Part shown: one piece after another, positions 1 to 7,951 of the stretch
Numbering within the stretch: the first letter of the stretch is position 1
Layout of the letters: every line of letters starts with the position of its first letter
Assembly: GCA_937892105.1 (NCBI GenBank)
Contig: CALAUZ010000195.1
Location: 1 to 14,269, forward strand
Direction of reading: 5' to 3'
Origin: an uncultured Fretibacterium sp.
Lineage (GTDB): Bacteria; Synergistota; Synergistia; Synergistales; Aminobacteriaceae
DNA: 14,269 nt
Position numbers and translations under genes: made by a program
The notes under the pieces: generated by a model
What the model saw: the letters and a program-made list of their open reading frames with translations, nothing else
What the model was told of the DNA's origin: nothing
Database searches by the model: none

Positions 1-70
1 TTTCCGTAAGACCTGTTTTCAAGAACGCTTGCTTTGCTGTTGCCTTCAGTTGCTCGAATGGTACTAACAA
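1..70 (-). CDS. YiaK/Ldh-family NAD(P)H-dependent dehydrogenase, N-terminus only
   Basis: Only about the first 23 codons lie in the window; the gene runs off its left edge. The visible peptide contains VPFEQLKATAKQAF followed by LKTGLTE. This resembles the start of YiaK (2,3-diketo-L-gulonate reductase; FEQLKA near the N-terminus) and of other members of the LDH2/malate/ureidoglycolate dehydrogenase family, which are cytosolic NAD(P)H-dependent 2-oxoacid reductases. No ATG is found in frame. The likely start is TTG at 70-68, with no convincing ribosome binding site, so the original start may have mutated. It begins three bases after the stop of the upstream relic gene, as expected for the last visible member of a minus-strand operon. 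Whether the rest is intact cannot be seen. The family call rests on a short stretch. Confidence 0.5.
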   Translation of the reverse strand, partial: MLVPFEQLKATAKQAFLKTGLTE

Positions 71-72
71 GT

Positions 73-725
73 TTATGGCTCGAGACCCGCAACCATCATC
101 ATCTCTTCGTAGAGTCCACAGGCCTCCTCTGCAGAATAATCTTAGACCAGAAATACATCCATCAGATATGGTGAACACGGCAGACGATTCAGTTCATGAG
201 CAAACAACATCGCTGCAATCTCCAATAGAGCATATATGCCAGAGTCATTGTGAAGAGAACCGAGGCTCCAGAGACAGACTTTCTCTGTAAGAGTGAATAT
301 TTCGCGGCCGTACTTCTCCTCGAGGTGGTGAAATATCTCGTGAGACAGAATCACTCGCTCGGGCTTCATCTTGTCTGTGAGAATCCTCCTGCCTGACTCT
401 CGGCTCAATAATCTTTCGGCTCTGCTCTCAGCGTACATGAAGATATTTATGCGGTTGGGCTTCACAAAATCTGCTAACAATACTCTGTACGTCTTCTCAG
501 GGGATTTAGGGGAATAGACTTCATGCCACAGTTTCCTCGCAAGAGAGTCAGAGTCATCTGTGCCGGCATCCGATATCATTCTATGAGCGTAAAGCTGTCC
601 GCACTCAAGAGATTTCTGCATACACTCTAGACGCTGTGAGGGCATGAACTTCCAGTGAGCCTATACTTTCCTAACAGCCCCTCCGCTATCGGCCTTCACT
701 TCTGCTTGATGTATTTCCTGTCCAT
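73..725 (-). pseudogene. Relic gene with ImmA/IrrE-like HExxH zinc-peptidase signature
   Basis: A probable start ATG (725-723) lies 9 bases after the hydantoinase relic stop. The frame is then lost: MDRKYIKQK runs into a stop, and a shift leads into the main frame, which carries a TAG a few codons before the long open stretch that begins at 645. That stretch (167 codons) has LSHEIFHHLEE at about residues 100-110 and, some 35 residues on, LEIAAMLFAHEL. Together these are the HExxH pair and third glutamate (ExxAxxFA) of gluzincin peptidases such as ImmA/IrrE (PF06114). A TAA at 142-144 interrupts the frame, which continues as DYSAEEACGLYEE and on to a second TAA at 73-75. So there are at least three lesions and no product of normal length. 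The zinc-peptidase reading is inference from the motif. A role in the catabolic operon is unknown. Confidence 0.6.
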
Positions 726-734
726 GAACAATTC

Positions 735-1800
735 TTATACTTCACTGATGGAGTCGACAATAATTATCTCTTCGTCGGAATCCATGTCGCAGATGTCCAA
801 GTCCATGAGAAGCTCGATACGCTCGAGGTCAACTGCGCTGTAGTCGCTCTCTCGAGGCCCAAAGCACGCAAAGTAGTCCGGACGCAGTATACTGTCAGTC
901 TTGAAGACCGCTGTGTCCTCCCAGAGTCTGCGGACTTCGTCAAGGTACTCACTTACCTTGCACTCCACAACTTCAGCCTGCTAGCACTGGACACAGATAA
1001 ATCCCGTCTTGTCTACGATCCTCACAGGATGCTTCTCATCCTTGTCCAATGATACACGTAGAACTTGTCTGTCTTGGCCGCATGGTGAATACTGCTTACC
1101 TTGTGGCCGATGTCTTCACGGGCGAGTCCTTCAGCTTCAGCCTCGTCGCACTCCTTCAGCAAGTCTGTAGTCTTAACTTACGTCGAGCCGGTCGCTATTG
1201 CCGTAACCTTTCCGGTCTGGCTGTCAATCTCTATGTGAACTTCCACAGTGTCAGGAGACGCGCAGGAACTCACAGCCGCATACACTGCTTCCTTCTTGAG
1301 GTCACGGGTATCCTCCTGCGTAGGGTTAGGGATAACGCGCTCGACTACATCCCCCACCATCGACAGAACTACTCCGATTGACGAGATGACTTCCGCGTTC
1401 TCTGGGATGCTGTACTGAAGCCCCATCTCGGTTACGCAGTAGGGGACAAGTAAGGCCGCTCCTCCTCCACAGCCGACGAGCTTCATACTCTCCTAGTCGA
1501 GCTGGTACTTATCAGCTAGGGCATTGATACACGCGCTGACCTTCTCGTGAAGCTGAGTCGCAAGTTCCTCTACAGTGATTCCGAGTTTGTCCGCTACAGG
1601 CTGCATTGCCTCCCTCGACGCGCTGGCGTTGCCGTGAGCAAAGTACTTCCCGTCCATCAACCCCAGCACGTTCGCCGCGTCCGTGTTGGTGAAGCAAACC
1701 CTCTTGCCGCTCTTCAGACGAATCACAACGTAGTCGCCAGGGTCTCCGGGCTTGGGACTTATCAGCTCAATCTGAGGATACTCGATCTCCTCTTCAGGAG
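735..1800 (-). pseudogene. Hydantoinase/oxoprolinase-family protein, C-terminal relic
   Basis: Hydantoinase/oxoprolinase (HyuA-type) enzymes are ATP-dependent cytosolic hydrolases of cyclic amides such as hydantoins and 5-oxoproline. The relic keeps family landmarks: TNTDAANVLGLMDGKYF, then KLVGCGGGAALLVPY, then an AEVISSIGVVLSMVGDVVE segment and PNPTQED. The N-terminal half, about 400 residues in the family, is missing; homology starts abruptly near 1800, where permease sequence ends. Lesions seen in order are: TAG at 1493-1495 just before the glycine-rich loop, TAA at 1178-1180, a one-base deletion near 1040-1050 that shifts the frame between YVYHWT and KDEKHPVRIVD, and TAG at 981-983. The last segment then stays open to its stop at 735. 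Family membership is well supported by several blocks in the right order. The substrate cannot be inferred. Confidence 0.7.
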
Positions 1801-2832
1801 AACGGCAAACACTGCGCACACGACAAGCTCTGACTTGGGCATCAGACCGTCGATGACTACATTGAAGTACGGTGAGGCGTACACGGCCACAGCGTTGAAC
1901 ATCGGAAGCGTCAGAAGGAACCCCACAAGAGGTGCAGTGTCGATAACCCCCTCATAGTAGAGCTTGTTGACGAGCTGGCAGTTCTCCCCTAAAAGTGCCA
2001 GACATTCTACCGCAGAGAAACAACGCCGCTAATCCTGCTATGACTAAGACGCCAATAACCGAGAATAGGAGCATCCTTCTGGGCAGCCTGTGGAGTTCTG
2101 GTCTGAAATGCACACTTACGGTGAGATTTTGACCTGCAGAGATAGAACAACGCTAGCAGAGTCGTAACGACAAGCATGATCGTCAAGGCAGCATATCCCC
2201 AATGAGCAGCGTACCAGACCAGAGTGAAGTCGGGCATCTCTGAGAGCTTAATGAAGAATGCGCGGTACTGGGCAAAATTGACGGGGTTGAGGTAGATACC
2301 TGACGCTACAACTCACATGAATGAGAACATTGCATTTGCTTTCGGTACTCAGAGCGACATTAGCACGGGAAGAACTATAACGCCGCTAGCGATTACGGGG
2401 TCTGCTCCTGTCATTGACGTGAAGATCAATGCCGTTACTATGTTGAGCAGAGAGATAGTTACTGCGGACTTGTCTCCTCCCAGTTCAACAGTCTTGCGGA
2501 TAAGCGTAGAGGCAATTCCTGTGTCCATCAAGACGCGGCCGAACCATGCACCCCAGCAGACATTCACAAGAGTAGTGCCACAGCCTTCAGGAGCTGAGTG
2601 GTATATGCTGTTGAGAATCTGCACGAGCGTCCTGCCAGTGCCCTCACCGAACATAAGCACGGGGTTGGCGGCTAGAAACTCCTTCGAGACTAACAGAGGC
2701 CCGCCAAGAGAAAGGACAGTCCACAATACTGTGTTTGACCAAGAAGCCGATCATCAAGTTGAAACCTTTGATGCACTATCATGCGAGCGCAAAGAAAGTT
2801 AGAAGCAATATCACGCCTATAGCTTAATCCAT
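1800..2832 (-). pseudogene. Polytopic organic-anion permease relic (ion-transporter superfamily type)
   Basis: An ATG at 2832-2830 has a good AAGGGAG ribosome site upstream, but codon 3 is TAA. The frame AIGVILLLTFFALA then meets TGA and TAG, and a one-base insertion near 2730 moves it into the longest piece (2726-2349). Two in-frame TGAs follow, flanking VPKANAMFSFM, and further frameshifts occur near 2055 and 1985. Stitched together, the pieces give repeated hydrophobic helices such as AALTIMLVVTTLLALFYL and APLVGFLLTLPMF, and a polar re-entrant-like block SMTGADPVIASG, as in CitMHS/GntP-like ion transporters. The C-terminal part is missing: sequence passes directly into mid-hydantoinase near 1800. 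As the first gene of a hydantoinase operon it probably imported that pathway's substrate. The exact family is uncertain, and clearly no functional protein is made. Confidence 0.6.
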
Positions 2833-2961
2833 TGAGTGAATGCTCCCTTCTGAAATTTGCATTTGGAAAGTGTATGGAACTGGAGGAATTGTACTGGCAA
2901 TGCGTACATTTGGGAATAAGGTGATCTCACAGACATTGCTTTACTAGCTAGAGAAACCTTG

Positions 2962-2991
2962 TTGACATGTCTGCTTTTACTACAATATAAT
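2962..2991 (+). promoter_or_regulatory. Consensus sigma70 promoter of the TTT operon
   Basis: TTGACA (2962-2967) and TATAAT (2986-2991) are both perfect hexamers with an 18-base spacer. A start of transcription near 2998 would give a leader of about 45 bases before tctC. With perfect hexamers the promoter is expected to be strong unless repressed. No clear operator dyad was seen around it. Confidence 0.8.
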
Positions 2992-3042
2992 CCAAAAAAT
3001 GAATCGTGCAGATTCGGTCAAAATCACAAAGGAGGAACTCTT

Positions 3043-4023
3043 ATGAAACGATTACTCGCTGTTGTAATGTCCTTTGTCCTAGTGATGGGTGCGTCCGCAG
3101 CAATGGCTGAATACCCGGAGAAGTCCCTCACTGCTATCTGCCCATGGGGAGCTGGCGGCGGAACTGATTCCTGCCTCCGCGCGTTCTGTCAGGCTCTGGA
3201 GAAGCAGCTCGGCCAGACAGTTATTGTCGACAACAAGACTGGAGCCGGCGGTGTTACTGGGCATGAGGCCATTGCGGACTCTGAGCCAGACGGGTACACA
3301 TTCGGAATGCTGACGTTTGAGGCAGTTACTTACAAGGCTATGGACGTATCAGACTATAAGTCCTACGTGAACTATGATCCTCTGTGCCGCCTGAACGCTG
3401 ACCCTGCTGGCATCACCGTGAACAAGGCTTGGGCTGAGAAGAACGGCATCGCTGACCTGAACGACTTCATCGCTTACTGCAAGAAGAACCCTGCCAAGGT
3501 CAGAATGGGAGGCTCTTCGGCAAACTCTGTGTGGCACATCGCTGGAGGTTACTTCATGAACGTGGCCGGCGTTGAGCTTAAGATGGTTACTTATCCAGAC
3601 GGTGCCGCATCTGCTGTTCAGGCCGCTGCTCAGGGCGTTGACATCGAGGGCGTAACTGTCTCACTCGCAGAAGCACGTTCGTTCATCGAGTCAGGCAATC
3701 TTGTCTGTCTCGGACTCATGGCAGATAACCGCATCAATAATGAGGTCTTCGGGAACATCCCCACATGCAAGGAGCAGGGAATCAACGCCTTATACGCAAC
3801 ATGGCGCGGGCTTGCACTGCCAAACGGGGTGGACGCTGCTGTACGCACCAAACTGGCCGATGCCTGCAGAGCTGCTGTGAATGATGCCAACTTCGTGAAG
3901 TACATGAACAACGCTGGTCTGGGCATAGCTTATCTTGACTCTGCTGAATTCAAGGCGTTCCTAGAGCAGCAGGAGGAGAAAGATGTTCCGGCCGCTATGG
4001 AAGCTGCTGGAATAGAACTCTAA
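3043..4023 (+). CDS. tctC: TTT-family periplasmic solute-binding protein (TctC/Bug type)
   Basis: This is a 326-residue substrate-binding protein of a tripartite tricarboxylate transporter; it captures a carboxylate outside the membrane and delivers it to TctAB. The start at 3043 is chosen because AAAGGAGG lies just upstream and it gives a classical signal peptide: MKR, then a hydrophobic stretch, then cleavage after AMA at about residue 22. An upstream ATG at 2959 overlaps the promoter and is rejected. Family hallmarks are YPEKSLTAICPWGAGGGTD (mature N-terminus, the ligand-binding glycine loop) and DNKTGAGGVTGHEAI with SEPDGYTFGM, matching the usual NRPGAGG and PDGYT blocks. Length equals the family norm of about 320. 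It is first in an operon with tctB and tctA and is followed by an intrinsic terminator. The ligand (citrate, tartrate, an aromatic or another acid) cannot be read from sequence. No lesions are seen. Confidence 0.93.
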   Translation: MKRLLAVVMSFVLVMGASAAMAEYPEKSLTAICPWGAGGGTDSCLRAFCQALEKQLGQTVIVDNKTGAGGVTGHEAIADSEPDGYTFGMLTFEAVTYKAMDVSDYKSYVNYDPLCRLNADPAGITVNKAWAEKNGIADLNDFIAYCKKNPAKVRMGGSSANSVWHIAGGYFMNVAGVELKMVTYPDGAASAVQAAAQGVDIEGVTVSLAEARSFIESGNLVCLGLMADNRINNEVFGNIPTCKEQGINALYATWRGLALPNGVDAAVRTKLADACRAAVNDANFVKYMNNAGLGIAYLDSAEFKAFLEQQEEKDVPAAMEAAGIEL

Positions 4024-4038
4024 TAATTAATGCATGAG

Positions 4039-4067
4039 ATGGGCAGGCAGGTCTTGCCCATTTTTTT
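4039..4067 (+). terminator. Intrinsic terminator/attenuator between tctC and tctB
   Basis: A seven-base perfect stem (ATGGGCA at 4039-4045 with TGCCCAT at 4055-4061) has a nine-base loop and runs into seven T residues (4061-4067). It sits 16 bases after the tctC stop and 41 bases before tctB, with no clear new promoter between. Partial read-through would give more binding protein than membrane subunits, as is common in binding-protein-dependent transporters. Confidence 0.8.
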
Positions 4068-4107
4068 ATGACTCTCAACAACAAGGAACAACAAGGAGTG
4101 ATTTTTC

Positions 4108-4638
4108 ATGAGAACAACAAAGACAAAGGCTTTCGCTAGTCTCATCAGTGCGCTTATCCTGCTCATCTTCGAGATATGGGCTTACATTCAGACTACAGGT
4201 TTCAAGATTCACAAGCGCGCATACATTCAGCCAGCAACCTTCCCGCAAATTATGATCTGCGCAATGATGATCTTCACTGTGATTTTATTCGTGCAGTCCC
4301 TCCTTAAGGTGACCCGCGGCATGAAGCCGGAAGACCCTGAAAATGAGATTGCCGCCAGCATAAACCCTTTTACTAACCGCGGAGTAGCGGCTGCGCTGTT
4401 CGTGATTATCCTGTGCGTCATGTACACAATTCTCTTCGACAAGCTGGGCTATGTGCTCGTCTCGGCGTGCATAAGCATCATTATCATGTGGATGATCGGC
4501 AAGAGAGACTTGAAGATTATTGTCCCGATCTCGATTCTCGTGCCGCTGGTCATGTGGTTCATCTTCTACAAGCTGCTCACAGTCAACATACCAATGGGCG
4601 TGCTTCAGCCTTTGCGCGACTTGGTTGACAAACTTTAA
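4108..4638 (+). CDS. tctB: TTT-family small membrane subunit (TctB)
   Basis: This 176-residue integral membrane protein is the small permease subunit that partners TctA. Hydrophobic segments fall at about residues 9-27, 47-66, 92-110, 114-131 and 136-156, with a charged loop (KPEDPENE) between the second and third; this is the usual TctB layout of one half, a cytosolic linker and a second half. The start ATG follows AAGGAG (4093-4098). It lies 84 bases after tctC and ends 13 bases before tctA, so tctB and tctA are translated from one message. TctB is poorly conserved in sequence, so the call leans on length, topology and position between tctC and tctA. No abnormality is seen. Confidence 0.9.
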   Translation: MRTTKTKAFASLISALILLIFEIWAYIQTTGFKIHKRAYIQPATFPQIMICAMMIFTVILFVQSLLKVTRGMKPEDPENEIAASINPFTNRGVAAALFVIILCVMYTILFDKLGYVLVSACISIIIMWMIGKRDLKIIVPISILVPLVMWFIFYKLLTVNIPMGVLQPLRDLVDKL

Positions 4639-4651
4639 AGGAGACAGGGGC

Positions 4652-6169
4652 ATGAACTGGGGATTATTGTTAGAGAGTTACATAAACGTTTTTACTAGCT
4701 TTCAGGTTATCGGGATGACATTTCTCGGCGCGCTGGGAGGGATTCTTCTTGGTGCTATTCCGGGCATGACGGCCACTATGGGGGTCGCTCTGCTCATTCC
4801 TTTTTCCTTCGGGATGGACCTCATACCATCAATCGGCCTGCTTCTCGGCATCTACTGCGGAGGAATGTACGGAGGGTCAATCTCGGCCATACTCATCCAC
4901 GCGCCGGGTACTCCCAGTGCAGCTGCGACTCTTCTGGACGGCTATCCTATGTGTCAGAAAGGGCAGGCGGGAAAAGCTCTGTCGATAGCTATGTTCGCTT
5001 CATTCTGCGGAGGCTTGTTGGGCGCGCTGATCATGACGTTCCTCTCGCCGCTGGTCGCTCAGATGGCCATGAAGTTCACAAGTGCAGAGATGCTGATGCT
5101 GGCGTTCTTCGGCCTGTCAGTGATCGTCTCCATCTCTGGGAAGTCAATCGCCAAAGGAATGATCTCTGCATTCTTCGGCCTCCTGCTCGCAACTGTCGGC
5201 CAAGACCCCACATACGGAGCAAAGAGATTCATCTTCGGCTTCCGTCCTCTGCTGTCAGGGTTCTCATTTATCCCGACACTCATTGGACTGTTCGCCATTG
5301 CGGAAGTCATCGCGGGCATCGAACGAATCATCAACGGTGAAGATAAGCAGCAGAAGTATGAGGAAAGAATCACCAGCGTTCTTCCAGACCTCAAGACTAT
5401 TAGGCAGATATGGCCTAACATCCTTTCTGGAGGCCTAATAGGGACATTTATAGGGGCAATTCCTGGAGCAGGAGGTGATATTGCTGTGTTTGTGTCCTAC
5501 GGCTTCAACAAAAGCTCATCGAAGCATCCGGAACTGTGGGGGACAGGAATACCCAACGGCGTCGCGGCAACAGAATCCGCAAACAATGGCTGCTCTGGAG
5601 GGGCTATGATCCCACTGCTTTCTTTGGGTGTCCCAGGTGATGCTGTTACTGCAGTCCTGCTCGGGGCGTTCATCATGAAGGGGATTCAGCCGGGACCAAT
5701 GATGTACGTCAATGAACTCCCTACCGTCTATCGTGTCTTTGCCGCACTTATGCTCGCAAATATAGCAATGCTGATTGTCGGCTGTGCTGGTGTGCGCTTC
5801 TTCGCAAAGATCGTCTCGCTTGAGAAAACAATGCTTTACCCGATAATCCTCGTCGTGTCTCTTCTGGGAGCGTTCTCGATCAACAAGAGCGTCTTTGACG
5901 TAGGCGTATGCGTCCTGTTCGGAGTGGTCGGCTACCTCATGAATAAGTTCGAGTTCCCGCTGTCTCCGATTCTGCTTGCGCTGATTCTGGGGCCGATGTG
6001 CGAACAGAACTTCGTGCGCTTTGTTGACGTCAATAACGGCAACTTCTGGGAGATACTGCACCGCCCAATCGCTGTCGGCTTCTTCATCGTCTCAGTCTGC
6101 ACGATACTTCTGGCGATTTACAACCAGAGGAAGATAAACAGGATGGAGGCAGAAAACAGAATAAAGTAG
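4652..6169 (+). CDS. tctA: TTT-family large permease subunit (TctA)
   Basis: This 505-residue polytopic membrane protein forms the transport channel of the tripartite carboxylate transporter. The start ATG at 4652 is preceded by AAAGGAGA. An in-frame ATG at 4520 lies inside tctB and would add 44 unrelated residues, so it is rejected. Two related glycine-proline motifs mark the internal repeat of the family: GAIPG at residues 34-38 and GAIPGAGGD at about 268-275. Other hallmarks are YGGSISAILIHAPGTPSAAAT with DGYPM, and SANNGCSGGAMIPLLSLGVPGD. The length matches the usual 500. It ends with TAG, and because the length and C-terminus are normal this shows TAG is a true stop in this genome. It is the last gene of the operon; no hairpin with a T-run follows. 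Confidence 0.95.
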   Translation: MNWGLLLESYINVFTSFQVIGMTFLGALGGILLGAIPGMTATMGVALLIPFSFGMDLIPSIGLLLGIYCGGMYGGSISAILIHAPGTPSAAATLLDGYPMCQKGQAGKALSIAMFASFCGGLLGALIMTFLSPLVAQMAMKFTSAEMLMLAFFGLSVIVSISGKSIAKGMISAFFGLLLATVGQDPTYGAKRFIFGFRPLLSGFSFIPTLIGLFAIAEVIAGIERIINGEDKQQKYEERITSVLPDLKTIRQIWPNILSGGLIGTFIGAIPGAGGDIAVFVSYGFNKSSSKHPELWGTGIPNGVAATESANNGCSGGAMIPLLSLGVPGDAVTAVLLGAFIMKGIQPGPMMYVNELPTVYRVFAALMLANIAMLIVGCAGVRFFAKIVSLEKTMLYPIILVVSLLGAFSINKSVFDVGVCVLFGVVGYLMNKFEFPLSPILLALILGPMCEQNFVRFVDVNNGNFWEILHRPIAVGFFIVSVCTILLAIYNQRKINRMEAENRIK

Positions 6170-6506
6170 GGCATGCAATTAAGATATTATGCGTCAATGA
6201 TACTGCCCCTGCCTAGATAAGTGGGGGCGTTATACCTTCCAGCAGGCTTAGTACGAAACAACTCACATCTGCATTTTCACTTCATTAACAAACCTTAGAC
6301 CTCAATCACTCTGGTAGAATGCAGGCACTATCTATTAGGAGGACAGGACTTCACACAGTTACTACAGGATAGTTCGCTGTACATCGCTCGAGCGTTTGGT
6401 AACAAGACATTCAGAGAAAACTGCTCCAGTGTTGAGATTGGACATACGTTCAGTAGTAAGCTGCACCAATAAAGAGGAACTAAACGCAGAGGCTTACTGC
6501 TAAGGA
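6170..6506. other. Intergenic stretch without a recognisable gene
   Basis: No convincing open frame is present. A GCCCC/GGGGC pair (6205-6209 and 6234-6238) can fold but has a long loop and no T-run, so it is not called a terminator. AGGAGGA near 6340 looks like a ribosome binding site, and a short open frame after it ends at a TAA near 6470. Since the AAA-ATPase fragment downstream lacks its N-terminal part, this stretch may hold scrambled remains of that gene's 5' region, but I could not match it to the family. Confidence 0.4.
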
Positions 6507-7160
6507 ATGTTATGGCAGTTCTTACTATCTATTCTCAAACGTATAGGTTCTGTAGTTGTCCTTGTAGATGAGTACGACACGCCGACACTCGACAACCTCT
6601 CTAACCTCAAGAGAGCTAATGAGATGCAGGAAGTTCTGCGCTCGTTCTACACGGTGCTGAATAGCTGCGATGAGTTCCTGCGCTTTGTCTTCATCACTGG
6701 GATTTCCAAGTTCAGCAAGATGGGCGTGTTCTCCGCCATGAATAACCTTGAGGACATTTCTATGGATAGGCAGTACGGCGACTGGCTGAACTCTGCCTCG
6801 ACCGATATGGAAGTAACGCACGATGAGCTTCTTGCGCGACTGAGAGACTACTACGATGGCTTCAGCTTTGACGGCAGGACTAGGCTGTACAACCCATTCT
6901 CTATCCTTCAATGCCTCAATAAGGGTGAGTTTCGCAACTACTGGTACGAGAGCGGCTCTCCGTCCTTCATCGTTGAGTGGATGAAGGAGCACCAGATACT
7001 CACCCCTGAAGAGTACCGCCACATCGTCATCAACAACAACGACTTCATCAGCGCACAGGAGATTGAGCAGGCTTACGCGCCGAGTTCCATGGATCAGAGC
7101 GGTTTACTCACCATCGCGAAGAAAAATGAGCAACTCTTGATACTGCATCGCTGGAAGTGA
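6507..7160 (+). pseudogene. Fragment of predicted AAA-ATPase/PD-(D/E)XK nuclease-like protein
   Basis: The fragment belongs to the predicted AAA-ATPase family PF09820, usually fused to a C-terminal PD-(D/E)XK nuclease domain (PF08011) in proteins of about 520-580 residues. Seen here are a Walker B strand VVVLVDEYDTP at about residues 17-27, the family block FRFVFITGISKFSKMGVFSAMNNL, and YYDGFSFDG followed by YNPFSIL. The N-terminal part with the Walker A loop is absent, and the reading ends at residue 217 shortly after QSGLLTI, where a frameshift-like tail replaces the YLTI block, so the nuclease domain is missing too. It faces the tail of an Rpn fragment on the other strand. Such genes occur in many copies and recombine often. 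The function of the family is not established, and this copy should be inactive. Confidence 0.8.
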
Positions 7161-7164
7161 TTAC

Positions 7165-7376
7165 TACCAGTAGAGTTTGGCCGCATATGAGGAAGAATAT
7201 CATCGGCATGTTCGTATTGGACGTACTCTGATGCTCCAACCGGTTCAGCTCGTCTACGATGGTGAAGGAGACATCGTTCTTCATGCCCAGATACACAGAG
7301 TCCTCGATAGTGTTGAACTGTATCTCGTTCGGAGTTAGCACCGTATAAAAGTTCGCGCTCTTGTACTTGAAATCAT
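7165..7376 (-). pseudogene. Fragment of Rpn-type nuclease/putative transposase family protein
   Basis: Read on the minus strand from about 7376, the frame gives HDFKYKSANFYTVLTPNEIQ, then EDSVYLGMKNDVSFTIVDEL and NRLEHQSTSNTNMP. This is the N-terminal nuclease-fold block of a large family annotated as Rpn recombination-promoting nuclease/putative transposase, whose typical members carry D-VYLG-KNDVSF and EHQST-N-NMP. The acidic and KNDVS/EHQS residues belong to the PD-(D/E)XK core. Homology stops near 7165, after MIFFLICGQTLL, and what follows on this frame is antisense to the AAA-ATPase fragment. The family is usually about 250-330 residues long, so only a quarter remains. The 5' end overlaps the control region of the divergent XRE gene. 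Inactive remnant. Confidence 0.65.
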
Positions 7377-7392
7377 GTTGACAACTGGCAAC
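7377..7392. promoter_or_regulatory. Imperfect 16-base dyad upstream of the XRE gene
   Basis: GTTGACAA (7377-7384) and CTGGCAAC (7385-7392; its reverse complement is GTTGCCAG) match at six of eight positions. The dyad lies 25 bases before the XRE start and just upstream of its ribosome site, a usual place for a self-repressing XRE operator. There is no direct evidence of binding, and a chance dyad is possible. Confidence 0.25.
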
Positions 7393-7416
7393 AATAAATA
7401 AAAGGAGTGGTAATAA

Positions 7417-7936
7417 ATGCTGAACAAAAGGTTAAAAGAGTACAGGAAAGCTAAGGGCTGGACCACAAGATGATTTAGCTGAACAAAGCGGATATTCACG
7501 AAGCTCCATTATTAACTGGGAGACTGGGAAACGTGCTCCTCGAACAGTAGATATAGATAAATTAGCCATTGTGCTTGGAATACAACCACAAAGTTTGCTA
7601 GATAATTCATCAGACATAGTTGATGATGTAATATCTAAAGACGCTTGGCTTCTTCCTTCAGGACTAGGACAAAATAGCAATGAAACGAAACAAAACGTTG
7701 GACTTTCGTATTGGGGTGGCGTGCTTAACACAGCTATGCATTTAGCTGACACTAAGAACCTACAACAAATCAAGCTAGTTGCTTCGTTACTTAAATTGGC
7801 ATATGAAAATCTCTCTCAAGTTATTGAGCAATTACAGACAGAACCAAAAGAAACAGTCTCCAGTGTTTCAGCCTATAATGGAGACTACAGTAGCTACTCT
7901 AACAACACTCTCAATTTAGGCAAAGCAATAGCATAA
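7417..7936 (+). pseudogene. XRE-family helix-turn-helix regulator with one-base frameshift
   Basis: The start ATG (7417) follows AAAGGAG (7401-7407). MLNKRLKEYRKAKGWT opens a Cro/C1 helix-turn-helix domain, but the frame then stops at TGA 7471-7473. Removing one A (about 7465, in GACCACAAG) restores QDDLAEQSGYSRSSIINWE, followed by TGKRAPRTVDIDKLA: helices 2 and 3 and the rest of the HTH, ending near residue 60. The remaining frame is fully open to 7936, giving a corrected length of about 172 residues, with a C-terminal part containing NVGLSYWGGVLNTAMHLAD, a helical segment also seen in other XRE regulators. It is 15 bases upstream of the next gene, so it probably heads and controls this small operon. 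Because only one lesion exists, either recent inactivation or a sequencing/assembly error is possible. Internal re-initiation would give a protein without HTH. Confidence 0.75.
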
Positions 7937-7951
7937 GGAGGAAGATGTATT

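Noticed and set aside
73..2832. Stop-codon reassignment as an explanation for in-frame stops
   Set aside because: TAA, TAG and TGA all occur as interruptions, frameshifts occur as well, and intact genes end normally (tctA with TAG, tctC with TAA, the loader gene with TGA).
2840..2947. Short plus-strand frame of 35 codons between the fossil operon and the TTT promoter
   Set aside because: No ribosome site, no recognisable motif, and length compatible with chance.
4413..5340. Plus-strand frames of 71 and 129 codons overlapping tctB and tctA
   Set aside because: Out-of-frame shadows with His/Arg-rich, non-family sequence inside intact transporter genes.
6205..6238. GCCCC/GGGGC hairpin after tctA as a terminator
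   Set aside because: Five-base stem, loop of 24 bases and no T-run after it.
6295..6320. TTAGAC and TAGAAT as a promoter for the AAA-ATPase fragment
   Set aside because: Spacer is only 14 bases and the downstream gene is a truncated relic.
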